Below, one piece after another: positions 33,475 to 45,700 of a DNA stretch of 64,000 nucleotides. Source of the stretch: Fasciolopsis buskii (Eukaryota; Platyhelminthes; Trematoda; Plagiorchiida; Fasciolidae). The notes beneath the pieces are model-generated. The model searched no databases. It saw only the letters and a program-made list of their open reading frames with translations, and was not told the DNA's origin. The stretch's first letter is position 1. Every line of letters begins with the position of its first letter. The stretch lies in the NCBI GenBank assembly GCA_008360955.1, contig LUCM01009167.1, forward strand, positions 209,280 to 273,279. The letters are read 5' to 3'. The position numbers and the translations under genes were made by a program.

Positions 33475-35044
33475 CTAAATCAAATCCTCCTCTGCGGATT
33501 CAGCTTTTTGTGAAACATACTGGCGTGTGGTACTCATTGGTACATGTTGACTTTCACGTGGAGGTGGAGGTGGTGGTGCAGATTGTGTCGACGATTGTTG
33601 TCCGGGTCCTGTTGCGGCAGCTGCCGTGGCGGTGGTTTGCTTTGTCTCTTCAGGCGACGATGTCCCTTGTGTGCTTTCTAACCGAGACGAAGTACTGCCG
33701 CCATTCCCGCCCAAATTCTGATGGAACAAACTTAGCAGATCAATAGGTAATGGGAATATGATGGTGGAATTTTTCTCGTCTGAGATGCTGCTAAGAGTTT
33801 GTAAATAACGCAGTTGTAAAGCAATCGGACACTCACCGATTTCCAGCGCAGCTGCTTTGAGTGCGACTGATGCTCGCTGCTCACCTTCGGCCGCGATTAC
33901 CTTAGCTTTTGCCTCACGAGCAGCTTCAGCCTCGGCTGCCATGGCCCGCTGTAGCTGAATAGGTAGACGTACATCCTTAATGTCCACACGTTCAACTTTT
34001 ACTCCCCACGTCTCGGTAGCCGTATCTAAACAGTCCTGCATTAGATGTGCAATTTGTTCCCGCGCGGTCAACAACTGGTATAAATCCACCGTACCAAGGA
34101 CATTTCGCAGAGTAGTTTGGGCAAGCAGCCTCGTGGAACGATTAGCGTCTTCCACATTTACGACGGACATGACAGGATCGAATATGCGATAATACACGAC
34201 AGCGTCCACTGCCACAGTTACAGAATCCTTTGTTAAAACCTCTTGAGTTGGAACATTGAACGTGAATGTACGTAAATCGATCGTCTTCACATTATCTAAG
34301 CACGGCAGAATGAATACCAAACCGGGACCCTTAGGTATTTCGGAAACCAGTCTACCCAGACGAAACACAACAGCTCTTTCGTACTGGGCAATTACCTTGA
34401 GACACATGAACAAAGAGAAGGGCAAAGTCAAAAGTGCGGCCAAATAGGCTAACAACTGCATGGCAGCTTCACACCCAAACATACCTTTGTTCCCTTGTTT
34501 TTTGTAAGATCCACGTTTACCAAGCCTTTCCGGTACGAGTGAAAATCCTCGGGCCAGCGAAGGCATTGCTGTAGGAACACGAAGTTGAGTAGACTCATGC
34601 GGGTGATCAGTATTCAATGGGCCCACATCTGTAGTATTGTTTCCCTCCAAATGACTTCTGGTGGCTTTTTCTCCGCCTGGACTCATTTTATGACTGCTTT
34701 GGGAGCCTGTATTAGTATCCGTTGCGAAAGAGACTGAGGGCATCTTTCTGCACAGTTTCACCAAACACGTGGGATCATTTGAATTTCCTCATGGTTGAAT
34801 GGGTTAACACGAGTTTAACATGTACGTAAACAAAGTCAGTACAGATATGGGAAAGATAACCGAGTAAAAGCGTACACCGGTCAAACGGACAAACGGTCTG
34901 CCCCCGTATGCCACTCGTTGCAGTGACCAGTTTTGGACCACATCGCTGTGGATCAATCGAACGCTGAAGTCCATTTTCTTAAGCACTCAGTGTTGATTGG
35001 CTGTGTGTCTGGACCACTTACTCTGATCCCATTTGTCGAACCAT
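33475..35044 (-). CDS. Stomatin-family (stomatin/podocin/MEC-2-like) membrane protein
   Basis: Predicted 431 residues in two exons (35044-35022 and 34747-33475) joined across a 274-bp GTAAGT-AG intron. The join gives MVRQMGSEKMPSV. Without the intron, a 422-residue product starts at the ATG at 34743. Residues below use 422-aa numbering. A Ser/Thr-rich N-tail is followed by a hydrophobic hairpin at about 94-117. This carries the family's conserved proline (Pro108) and a cysteine at 114 that could be palmitoylated. The SPFH/band-7 domain starts at YERAVVFRLGRL and includes DAVVYYRI, ANRSTRLLAQTTLRNVLG and GVKVERVDIKDV. An Ala/Glu coiled coil (EAEAAREAKAKVIAAEGEQRA) follows, then the oligomerisation region LRYLQTLSSI and NSTIIFPLPIDLL. 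A Gly/Ser/Thr/Gln-rich tail with six prolines ends EEDLI. In known members the hairpin inserts into the inner leaflet and oligomers organise cholesterol-rich domains and regulate ion channels. The family call is firm; podocin or MEC-2 subtype is not resolved. Confidence 0.93.
34748..35021 (-). other. Predicted intron 1 of the stomatin gene
   Basis: On the minus strand GATCAGA is followed by GTAAGTGG (donor at 35021). The acceptor TGAAACTGTGCAG ends at 34748. Joining keeps frame with an upstream ATG at 35044 (or 35032) and the conserved main frame, which would be unlikely if the sites were spurious. The region directly upstream of the main ATG lacks another in-frame ATG. Confidence 0.6.
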
Positions 35045-35081
35045 CTGAATTCTGCCCGTTTGCAATATTCTCGCGTCTAAA

Positions 35082-35154
35082 ACCACACACACACATGCAT
35101 ATACACACGCATTTGGTTAAATTCGCACACACACACACACACACATACACACAC
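35082..35154. repeat. (CA)n / (TG)n dinucleotide repeat
   Basis: Two CA runs separated by CATTTGGTTAAATTCG. They lie 38 bases upstream of the proposed stomatin start codon, so the minus-strand transcript would carry TG repeats in its 5' leader if transcription starts above them. Confidence 0.85.
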
Positions 35155-37761
35155 GACACGCAACTCATATCTTTTTCGTCTGCCTCATTCGAATCGTGTA
35201 TCTCTGGTTGAAATGTGGACTTTGTCGTCCTGGTTGTCGCTCCGTGTGAGTGGCGAAAGGGGGGCGTGATACACGCATCGGTGGGTGGAAGATACACCTT
35301 CCCCACGTGTGCATACTTTTGACGCTATCGCTCCGGTCGGTGGTTCGTCACAAATGCAAACCAACACACAGGTACGGATACATAGGCACATGCGCACGCA
35401 GCGTGCATACACTAACAAGCAAGCACAAACAGTTCGTACACCTGTTACCGGCACAACCAGACGAAGCAGCATTTTGCTTGTACCAACGAGCCACGAGACA
35501 AACCAGCGAAAGGAGTGCGTGGTCTGAACGGGTTGGTTACTCGTGTAATTTGGATGGCAGGCCTAAGTGGGTGTGTGAATTTGGTTATATCCGTTAATGT
35601 GGTGTAATGTGTTGTATGGTGCGCAGTTAGAATCAATTTTTAGAAATTATCGTCACATTTCTTTGTGGGGACCGTATCATGCGGTGAAACTACCTACGTA
35701 AAAATGACACGATGTTTTTCCAGGAGTAATCGGAGAGAAAAGCAGTTTGAGTACGTTTATGGTCTACAAATCTTAGTAAATATCCATTGAGATAAACCGG
35801 TTGACAATCAGACCACGGCCAATGCGATAAGAAAGGAACGCGTTATGTAGTCAACAACTACGGCATCGTGACCAATAAACAGATAATACTTCTACTCTGT
35901 CGTTTCAAATCGGCTTAATTAAGTGTCTTTAGCGAACCCCGAGAGCCAACCACGACATACCCGTATGTGTGGTGTGCATGTGTACACTGGGCTGAAGGAT
36001 GATGGGATGGCACTAAAGACTATTTCTTCTGCGTTTGCTTATGTCAACGAATCTCAGAATCACAGAAGACGAACTGTTTGACCGAATCAATGGAAAAAAG
36101 CTGCGGAACCGGAGGTCACTGCTTTTCCCCAGGGACGAATCGACCAGAACGACATCGTGATAGAGCGGTTGAGCCATTTTCAAGGCTAATCCCATAGGTG
36201 AAGTGTTCTAAGTGTGCGTGTGTGTGTGTGTGGGTGGGTGTGAGAATCACCCACGTGATGGGTTTCATACCTATTTTGCAGGCCGTAGACTGAACGGACC
36301 CATAGATCGGCAGAACGGGCATGAACTTGTGCACACAGAAGTACCTTCGGATGTTTCCAGCCTATGTTCCTGATTACCATGCTTGTCCCCGACTGAGACA
36401 GCACCATGAATTCGCTGCAGTTAAAAATATGCCACGAGTCTGAATCGTTTAGCATCATTAATCAAACGGATAAATTTCCGTTCACCCATCCATGGGCAGT
36501 AATTAGTGTAATACTCACGGAATTTGTGAATTCATTCAACAAACGAGTTCACTGTGGAATTTCTGTCAAATCCTGTCAACGAGCATGATGGGCGTCGGGC
36601 TTTCTTAACCGACTACTCAATAAACACTCGTCACGGATAACTCCTCTCACACTGTTAACGTATAGGCCGGGATGATGGAAGGCGAATCAATAGCCAAAGC
36701 AACTCGAGAGCTACCTGTAGTTTCTTTGGGATTGAAAGTTGAGATGGCATCGCAACTCACACGAGTCTAAAATCGATCAATTTCCGATTCAGATCATCGG
36801 CTCAACAATACTCCATTAAATGACGCTGAACTTATTCGATTTTTCCTTTTGATGGATGTGGCACAATGAAGGCATCTCTATCTACCCTGCTTTTGATACT
36901 GTCGATCTCTAAGTTGTGTTTGGTGTTTATTTTGGCCACTATAATTGGAATTGTGAAAAAAGCAAATGGGTCCTAACTGGATGATTCCGCACAATTCACT
37001 TTACGGCGACATGGACCGACCAGATTTTCTTATGAAACACGATTCTATTGTTGTTAGACTTCAATTCATCGCCGATTTAAAATACAATTCAGCGTATTCA
37101 GTGGAACCATTAGCATATCACCAACTTGATCTGGTTTTGGTTGCTTCCTTGCGGCATCGAATAATATAGGAAGAAAAATCATGACATAAGTTTGGTGAGT
37201 TTATATGCAAACCAAGCGACGTAGTCGGACGCAAATTCACGCTGGTCTGCGTGGACAAGCAACTAATGAGAATCGTAACGAAAAGCTGTCGTAAAATGCA
37301 AACAGAAAGAAGTTGAATGGACGGAATGGATTCCGCCATTGACCTGCTTTTTATGCTTTTCCGATAGACTATCGATTAACCGTCCTGATTCATACTTCAG
37401 TCGTCACCTACCTCGGAAAACGACGTAAACCGAGAAAGTCAATTTTCCTGTGCCTGTTTAATTGACTGATTCCCAGTATTCAGTTCTATCTCCACGTCCT
37501 AACAGAAATAAGCAGACAGGCGTGCCCAAACATTGAAACTCTTCGCACATCTGACCTCAAGAGTTGTGTTAAGAACCGTACAAAGAAAGAAGCATGAATT
37601 TAATTCCAGCAACCATTGATTTATGGAAGCCAGAAAAAATGTTCCCCTTCGTAACCTTAATAGGCATTGGAGAAATCAGTAGAGACTCACGAAAGTGAAA
37701 ACCGAACGTTCTACGGCAATAATTGGCTCAAATTTACTTCGCTAACGATGCTTTTGTTTAT
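35155..37761. other. Stomatin 5' flank and gene-free stretch
   Basis: The first 450 bases (to about 35.6 kb) are less AT-rich than their surroundings and hold several overlapping frames on both strands. This is the likely promoter and leader region of the stomatin gene, but no specific element was identified. A GT repeat lies at 36211-36241. A plus frame at 36966-37169 (ATG start MGPNWMIPHNSLYGD, 67 codons) looks coding but has no splice or family support. Confidence 0.4.
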
Positions 37762-37791
37762 TTGATATATATATATATATATATATATCAA
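37762..37791. repeat. Perfect palindromic (TA)n microsatellite
   Basis: TTG, a pure AT run, then CAA: a 30-base perfect self-complementary sequence, able to form a hairpin or cruciform. Confidence 0.9.
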
Positions 37792-39314
37792 GGAAGCAGA
37801 GAATTTGTTAACTGGGGTGCTTTTGAACCAGTAACAATCGTTGGATGCTCTCGTCCAAAGTATGTTAAGGTGTTGATGGTCAAATTGCAGTTGCGCAGCT
37901 ATACTGCAGTACTATGTGGTCTGCACGTAGTTTGGTCATTTTTGTGGACAGGATAGATGATGAACTGGGAAACCGAAAAAAAGATTCTTTAGAACAGAAG
38001 AAAGATCAGCTTGGAGAGATGTTAACATTCCGATTTACTCGTGTCGATCAAGTACGCAAAACAGTTACATATTTTTAGCAAATCGGATCAGTAACTTTTG
38101 CCGAACACTGTTTTACTACGGCATTCCTCTTCTGCCCATAGTGGAAACTGAGTTGGCGTGTTGGTGATTAGCCATTCGGTAGTTAATTAACAATAACTGC
38201 TATCCAGCTTATCTCGTACCCAGTTCGCCGACACCTGGAAAATATAGTACCCGTATTATACATTTCCACAGCGCTGGGACATGTTTATGAGATGGCTGTG
38301 GATGACCTCAACTCAAAAATTATTTAGTTCAGGACCATACTACATTTTAGTGGACATGCGTCATAGCAACGTTTATGTGGTTACTCACACCGCGGAGCAC
38401 TTTACCATTCGAAAGTCCTCCAGTAAGTGAAATCTTTTTCCTGAACTATTGCGTATTTTTCGTTCATCAGATAAATAAGAAACGACACTTGAAATGGTTT
38501 TTAATATTCGCTGAAAACCAATGGCGGATCAATATCATTTCTCAATGTATTCTTGGCTCGTAGTTATTATCAGTTCTTACAAAGCAGGCTATATCATAAT
38601 CGGTCACTAGTGCTAACCCAGTTGGATATCGCAGGCTGTGCTCCAGAGTCGCAGCTGGTTGGATACTCGTGTGACTGGTTGTTGTTTGGTCGCAGTTCAA
38701 GTCATTTTGACGGGCTAGAATGTTTTTTTGGGTTCATCAGTTGTTATGTCGAGTTTACGGCCCGGAATGACCAATGCATTCCGTGCTGGTTTGAGTGTAC
38801 TGAGTAAATCAGGTGCAACTTTCTTATCACGGTGAAATTTCGTTATGCTAGATTCACAAAATTCTCTTCCATCTCCAATTCACTTTACATCCACAGTCAA
38901 TAGAAAAAATATATTGGAATTTAACAGATCACGGGATATGGCTTCTTTATATTTTCTGCCTATTCGCTTAGACCACATAAGTTTTTCCCTGTTGCCGGTT
39001 GTTAGGTGTAAGCCTAACGGCAGATATTCACTGCGTATAAGTTCATTGCTGCTGGAAGGACAGAGTTTAACTGTCATCTCTAAGCGCTAACTTATTACAA
39101 AGGAAGAAAACATTACGTTTGTAATCAGGAAGCTACGAATTTGCGAATAACGCTTTGCTATTCTTTCAAAGATATGAAAAATGACTACTCAGAGTTATCT
39201 AACAAACCGCAGAACTCAAAAGGCTGAATTATTTGGTCCTTATGGTACAAAACAGTTGGGAACCAAGATGTCATAATCAAATTCAAATTGTTAGTCCTAA
39301 CAGTATCCATTGCC
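37792..39314. other. Stretch without a recognised gene
   Basis: Plus frames at 38553-38807 and 38845-39090 (the latter from an ATG, ending SLTVISKR) and a minus frame at 38880-39077 overlap one another. No motif or secure splice pair decides between them. Confidence 0.4.
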
Positions 39315-39400
39315 GGCTACTCGGTCAACGTCGTGACGTTTCAATCTGAAGTCCTCGAGTTCGAACTCTCCCACCAACGGTCGCATTCCTCACTTGGCAG
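39315..39400 (+). repeat. tRNA-like SINE candidate
   Basis: Contains a B-box-like CGAGTTCGAACTCT (39356-39369) after a tRNA-like 5' half (GTCGTGACGTTTCAATC). It is followed by CCAACGGTCGCATTCCTCAC, which resembles the tail after the T-arm at 14.1 kb. The shared non-tRNA tail supports one SINE family. Confidence 0.45.
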
Positions 39401-40687
39401 GCCTCTGCTGGCCGTGACTCCATTCCGGGAAATGATGTCCATTGTTCTTTCACTAATAAAGGAAGAAAATCATTAAAAACTAGAAAAAAATCTGTGTACC
39501 ACGTGTCTCTCATAACCTTGCCAGGGGACTACTGGAAATGAAGACCTTGGAGATTTTCGAATCAGTGTTGAACTCAACGTCCATTACACCAGTCCAATAG
39601 CAATGTATTTCCAATTTATTGTTAGAAGGCCTGATAATTACTGATGGCAAACTGTTCAGCTTGGACAGACAAGATAATCAACACTATATTTGGTAGAATA
39701 TCAGCAACCGTAAAATTTCCGTGGCAAGTGCTTGCTTCGGCCGTTTCGAATCAGTGAACAATCGAGGATAGTATTCGAAATGTGATGCTCATAGAAGCGT
39801 CTCATGTGCCCCAACATGAGCTCGAAAGTGGACACTATGGCAACTTGCCCTCGTGACCAGTTGGGTATCAAGCAGCACAGGTCAGAATTAGCGCGGATCC
39901 ACATTTTGAGGTTACAGGCTTGTAATCCTCATCCAACTCCAAATGGTGAATGATTCATAGAGTTTTCGCCGTCATCAAGCTTTATCGGCTTTGGTCGGTC
40001 GTTTTGACTCTTGTTCAGTTCCGCCTAATCAAGTGAGAACGATTAAAGTGGCCACCTGGTCTTCCCTAGGACTGCTCTCGTTTTGTTATAATCAAACGAT
40101 TTATGTCGGTTAACACATGATAGGGCTCATTGGCGGGTTGCCCCATTCTCCTGGCCATGTCAAGGGTTCCCTGATCTTCCCTTCTCTGAATTTGTCGCAA
40201 GTCAGACTATTTTCTTCTTAGTCCAGAATTAGGGTGAACGGTTGGTTCCCTATCCTGCCTCCTGGATTGAAATCACTCGGTCCATAACCTGTGTGCCACT
40301 CACCGGAGTGCAACCGGGCTTGTCGGACAATCCTGCGTCCCAAACATAACCCCTCCTTATTTTCACATGACTCACCGGACCGAAACAAAGGGGCTTTGCA
40401 CTTTTGACACCATTTCGTTACCTAGCCTTACAGTGAGTTTCGGCGAACGGCTGATTTAGTAACCTGTCTCCATAGCTCAGAATATTGAACGCATATTGGC
40501 GAACTGTTGACAGCACCAAACGAGGCCCTGTATCTTGTAAAACGGGTCTGAAAGATTCTAGAAGAAAAAGGGGTGAGCGGCTCTGAAATAAGCCAGTGCG
40601 TATGGGTTGTCCACTAGTCCTACATCTCTGTCACAATTCATTCGGAAGGATTTTTGAATAATATTTGGATGAAAGCCTACATTTCAG
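39401..40687. other. Gene-free stretch
   Basis: From about 40.0 to 40.5 kb the plus strand is visibly C/T-rich with no frame over 60 codons. It may be an old repeat, but no other copy was recognised in the window. Confidence 0.45.
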
Positions 40688-40915
40688 TTTCTTCACAACT
40701 CCTTATTTGCTATCGATTTAACGATTTGTGCAAAAGGAACGGAAGCGGTGGTATCCTTTGAGATGAAATTCACATATTTGCCGAACGTTATTTGTCCAAG
40801 ACCGCTTTATGGGCTGACACACGACCACATATACGGGCGTTCAAGAAAACTGGCAGGGAATCTAGTCCTTACTGCTTCTTCAGCACAAAAAATGCGATCC
40901 GTGATTGTATACGGC
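40688..40915 (+). CDS. Candidate 228-bp internal exon
   Basis: The acceptor GCCTACATTTCAG ends at 40687 and a perfect donor GTAAGTAAA starts at 40916. All 76 codons are open in phase 0 at both ends. The peptide starts FLHNSLFAIDLTICAKGTEA and ends KMRSVIVYG. It is mixed, with two cysteines and basic patches (YGRSRKLAG). No domain is recognised. The combination of good sites, length divisible by three and coding-like composition makes this one of the better unassigned exons, but chance remains possible. Confidence 0.38.
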
Positions 40916-41217
40916 GTAAGTAAATTGTACAGAATACTCGAAAAAGCACGTGGCCGTTGTAAAACCACACGCCACCAACCATAGGGCGGAACGGTCAGAT
41001 ACTGAGTGTGTCGTGAGCTCCCCGCCACAAGATTGGAAGAACAACTGTGACCATCGAGATATAAAAGAATGAAGTGCACTCCCACTGGTGGAATGAAGTG
41101 CAATGCCACAAAGCATTTAGTTTCGGAGAAGAGGAACCAAAATGCGTTAGAAGATCGTGGTCTCTCAAGCTTGATTGAAAAAAGAATGACAACTACGATG
41201 GGCCTATTTTACCTTAG

Positions 41218-41287
41218 TAAAAACCAATTCAAATGTAATGGCATGCTTTTCTTTAATATATCTTATGGAAACATTCTCGAAATACAG
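41218..41287 (+). CDS. Candidate 70-bp internal exon
   Basis: A pyrimidine-rich acceptor (CCTATTTTACCTTAG) and a donor (ATACAG, then GTAATG) bound 70 bases open in two frames. One reads KNQFKCNGMLFFNISYG and onward, and continues the 75-codon frame that starts with ATG at 41069. Phase 0 after the exon at 40688-40915 would give an immediate TAA, so the two are not directly joined. Confidence 0.2.
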
Positions 41288-41506
41288 GTAATGTGATACA
41301 CCCAATAGAAGTAGCCAGCAGGACAATGAATTCGAACTGTCCTAAACGGTGTAGGCTGCGAGCTTTTGATCATCTCACGGTCTGCTTGATGTGGTGAGAA
41401 TGACGAACATGGCAATCAGACTTACGCTACGTGGTAAATTTTAAGAAAAAAATTAACAGACAAGCGAGGCAGGAGAAGCAAGTGCATGCCCAAGAAAAAG
41501 GTTGAC

Positions 41507-41562
41507 AATTAATTAATTAATTAATTAATTAATTAATTATTTAATTAATTAATTAATTAATT
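41507..41562. repeat. (TTAA)n tetranucleotide repeat
   Basis: About 56 bases of AATT/TTAA units with one interruption (ATTATTTAATT). Each unit is self-complementary, so the run can fold in many registers. Confidence 0.9.
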
Positions 41563-42663
41563 CAGAAACCTAAGTGAACTTTGTTAGACCTGATTTGTGT
41601 GTGCGTGCTTGTGTTTATTCCCGTTGAGGAAAACCGATGTAAACTGAATGTCCCTTGTGTGAGCACTTGGAACTGGCATGCAGACACCATTTACCATTCA
41701 TCATTTGTTGTCATAATTATAGGTTGTCTCTCTTCAAGTTGATCTGTGGATGATCTATGTAAGCATGCAAGAGAAATTGCTTTAGCTGAGTTTGATCACT
41801 GATTCGTTTTCCTGTCAGATTTGTCATAATGCTAGATAACAATCTGAGGGTAGACGGAACTAGTCAGGGTTTATCCGTTCGGTGTTTAAATTATTCATTT
41901 ACTCTTCTGTTTTGTCAGACTACGCATATTATTGTTGTTGTCACATCAAACGATTCACTTAGATTCGCCTCAGAGTTATTTTCTTTAACTTTTAGCATAA
42001 AGTCGAAACTTTCGAAAGGTTCGATTTGGCAAACTGTTTTGTGTTTTCACGCAAAATCTTTGGGTGACTTTACAGACCGTGTTTGATTGACAAGAGAAAG
42101 AACAACAGGCAGTTTTCCTAGTCGGAGACGTTAAGCAATTGTCATTAGGACTGTCGGGCTGTAACGGCTAACTGACTTGGGAATGATCATGCATTGCTTA
42201 GACTGACTATCAATTTCGGAATCAGATATCAGGCACTACTTAAAGAAGCTTTTTACTGAGTTTTTCAGCATCATTCTCTATGAATCCAGACTCGAAAATC
42301 TGTATTCGAAGTGAACACTTTGTGTGACCTATTTTTATATCAAAGATTAATTCAACTGATAACACATGAACTAGTTGTCACGGTGAAGCTGGTAGCGGAC
42401 ACTCACTGTTTCCCGACTTACAAGCAAAGCACAGAGTTGGCAGATGTATGTTGCAAAGCATTATGCATAAAACGAAGCTCTGGCGGTCCGGGCAAACATA
42501 TACGGATTTGTAAACACGCGCTGGTGTAGATCTATTCACGTCCTTACTTTTCGACGACAATTCGGCAGCAATCGTGCATAATGAGCGTCCAGTCATGGGA
42601 ATAAGAATGCCTAGGAGACCTGGGTGCGAGTGATAGATAGATAGATCAAGTGCAGTAATGACC
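41563..42663. other. Stretch without a recognised gene
   Basis: Contains a weak minus-strand exon candidate at 42548-42610, with acceptor GTCTCCTAG and donor GTAAGG, reading ILIPMTGRSLCTIAAELSSK. The frame also stays open past the donor. It is not called separately. Confidence 0.4.
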
Positions 42664-42727
42664 ATATATATATATATATATTTTATTCACTCATCCAGGT
42701 ACTCCTTACTACTTCTATATATATTTA
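42664..42727 (-). repeat. (TA)n plus R2-related motif
   Basis: A TA run is followed by TATTCACTCATCCAGG and CTCCTTACTACTTC. Its reverse complement matches 55693-55745 (GAAGTAGTAAGTAG and CGGATGAGTGAA). The same TATATATTCACTCATC junction occurs in both arms of the long inverted repeat. Confidence 0.6.
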
Positions 42728-45700
42728 CATCGATATGCTGCGCAGTGGGAGTATCATAGCCGATGAATTGTATTTGAGGCACGGTTATCGCAGATGGCGT
42801 CGACTGCGGTGCATTTAAAAATTTCTAGTAGCTTTTAGTTCTTGCTATATGGAAGCATCGGCATATGCCATGAATTTATTTACGGGTTTCCTTTATTAGA
42901 TCTGTCAGCAGACTGCACTGAGGACAATTAAACGAGGGCGACCTTGGTCATTTAGAAAAATGCTCTGAACATGAAAAAACAGAATCTTACTGGAGCATGG
43001 AAACTTCGTGATTGTCTTAGGATTCATCCCAGCTTAAGTTCATAAGTGCTAACAAATTCGTTTGAGCAGCAAAAACACTTTTATCAAATATTCTACTAAC
43101 GATTACGCACGTATTTATAGGCTAAACACAGTCATCTGTTAAATCGGACATTTTGCGTTAACTGGGGTCTAATAATCATGGTCAATAAGGAACAGAAATA
43201 GTTTCGTTTACGGAGAATCTTGGTATTGACCTTGGGTCAAGGTCATTCAAGCGGGCTGCGTTAATCGCTCACACTTTTGCCGTGAGAGTGAACCAGGTGA
43301 GGACAAGCAACAGAATAATTTGGTATCACAACGTTGCGGATAAGGAACTGATTTCATAGCATCGTTCGATTTGGTCATAGAAAACAAATGAACTATGCCA
43401 AAAGCATAATTTTCATGCAGGAAGTCAATCATATCCGAAAGTAACCACAAAATCAACCTTATATTATTATTACCGTTTCACGGAAGAAGTTCATTTCTAT
43501 AGTTATGTCGCAGGTTATTACCAGATTTTCGTGCTCTATCGTCCAGATAGACTTGAGTAATATTTGAATGCTCTAAGTTGCACCAGAGTTGTCGTGAATT
43601 GATCGTATAACAAAGAAGGGAATCTAATTATCCTGCCGAATATTAGACAATTCAGATCACTTCAGTTCAAGGACCCGTTAATATTGTTGTTTGATGCATG
43701 ACATACGGTGACTCGAAAAAAACTTGCCAAAAGGACATTTCTAAGAGAAAATTCGTCGACAAAGTCGTCCCACTTTCTTATTCCCGCCCAGATTGTCCAT
43801 CCTCACATGAATAAAATGAGAAAATCCTCACCAGCGGGTCAAAGGTGAATGCTTTACGGCTTGGGAAATTTTGTCGTAGTGTTGGCGGAGATAATTCCTT
43901 CACTGTAAGAAAGTATCCAATTTAAAGAAACGGCAGTGTCTCCCAAAAAATTCCAGTGTTTCACTCTGCCCAAATTTGTTAGACATGTTATCCTGAGTAC
44001 AGTGGTCTAATTTCAATGCGACGTTTTCGGATAAACGTACTACCCGTCCTGAATCCTGATTTTTTCCAAAATATGTTCCGTGTTTCGGAGTCATAATTAA
44101 AAGAGGTTTCCTAATTAATGAATATTTAATTAGAAATTCTAAAGCCTGTTGAAGTATGAAGTAATAGCAGTTTCACTTTGGAGAGGCGGGTACCACATCG
44201 AAAATGACAACAATTACTGAGGGATAATGGTGGGCCCACCGATTACCATTGCTCAATGTTGGCGGATCCCTAACAAAACAGACCCCAGATTGTTGTGAAT
44301 TAATCTCACTTCGTTCTTCCTAATGATCTCGTGATGCGTCATGGTGGCTGAAATGGAGTATCGATTAAATTCCTAACCTATCTGGTTACCAGATAACTCC
44401 AAAGCAAAAGGCTTATTGTGGAATAGATTTACCGGTTCTTGGTTAATAAAAAGAATACAAACTAAAGTATTTACTTTGCCATGCTCCTGCCTACTGGAAA
44501 GGAAATTACGCATATGACGCTTACTGCATAAGTTTTGGCAAGACCTACTTATCGATTTGGTGTTCTGCGGGTACAGCGCACTGCGTAAAATATTCCACTA
44601 AAGCTTCATTTCCTGTTTAAAATCAGCGTGCCTCGGTCGAGGTATTTCCACACATGAAGTTGTCGCTCTCACTCTTGTTTTTATAATTTTAATTAAATGA
44701 TTAGTGACCAGAACAGACAACTCAAGCAGTTGAATGTTCGTATGAAGATCAAAATAGTTTCGATAACAAAGTGGTAAAAACAATGCGTAGTCATTGGATA
44801 TTAAGGTGTGCGGAGAAAGTCCAGCTAGGGGGTAGTCCTAATCCACGTCAAACGCAGACATTGATGCATGAATAAACCCGTTGATCACACAGTTGATTTT
44901 CCGCTTAAGCACTGTCATGTGAATCAATGGAATTTTTAAAGCTGATCAGAAGTACTGTAAACAATGAGCAACATTTGGGCTAGTGGGTGGCCGTGCAGGT
45001 TCAGTTCGCGGACCGAGAAGTGAAGTCAGTTTACCCGACGCAACATGGTGATCTGATGCACCACAGATTTGCACTGTTACGGAGAATGAAAATGCCCAAC
45101 GGGAAATGTTTCGCTAATGTTCCGATGACAGGCTGAATTGAATAAGTTGAAGTAAATTATGTGTCACGTGGAAATTCATCGTACCTCGAGCAACCAGTTC
45201 AGCCGCCGTCAAAAGCAGCGGTAACTAGTAACCGGTACTTTTTCGACATTTTCGTAGTCGTTAAGGTTGATTGGTAGTGGTCCAACGGGATTTGGAATCA
45301 GACAACCCGTCTTCGAATTTCGGTGCAATGATCAACCTATCCGCCTGCATGAAAGCCAGAAATATACGATCTTTTAAACTGCCTGATGTCCTTTTATGCA
45401 GTAAATGAATGGTACCAAAGATGAAAAGTCAAGTAGGGGCAGCCAATCAAGAAACAAGATGCATACCGTACACCCGATCACAGTTTACATCAGCTGCATT
45501 ATAATTTTACAATCCGACTTGTGAATGAAATGGACAAATTACCTCGGTTTCAATTATCGATCTCTTACAGCCTAAGACTAATTATTCTCCGCGGTGTACC
45601 TCATAAGTTGTATAGCATCCTATTTGCTGCAACTTGTCTTGAGTCTAAGAGATGCAACGAATGCCAGCTGACGGATGTAACCACCATTAGGCCAGGTCAA

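Noticed and set aside
35250..35597. 115-codon plus frame and several overlapping frames upstream of stomatin
   Set aside because: Many frames are open at once in a less AT-rich segment next to CA repeats, as expected by chance; best read as promoter and leader region.
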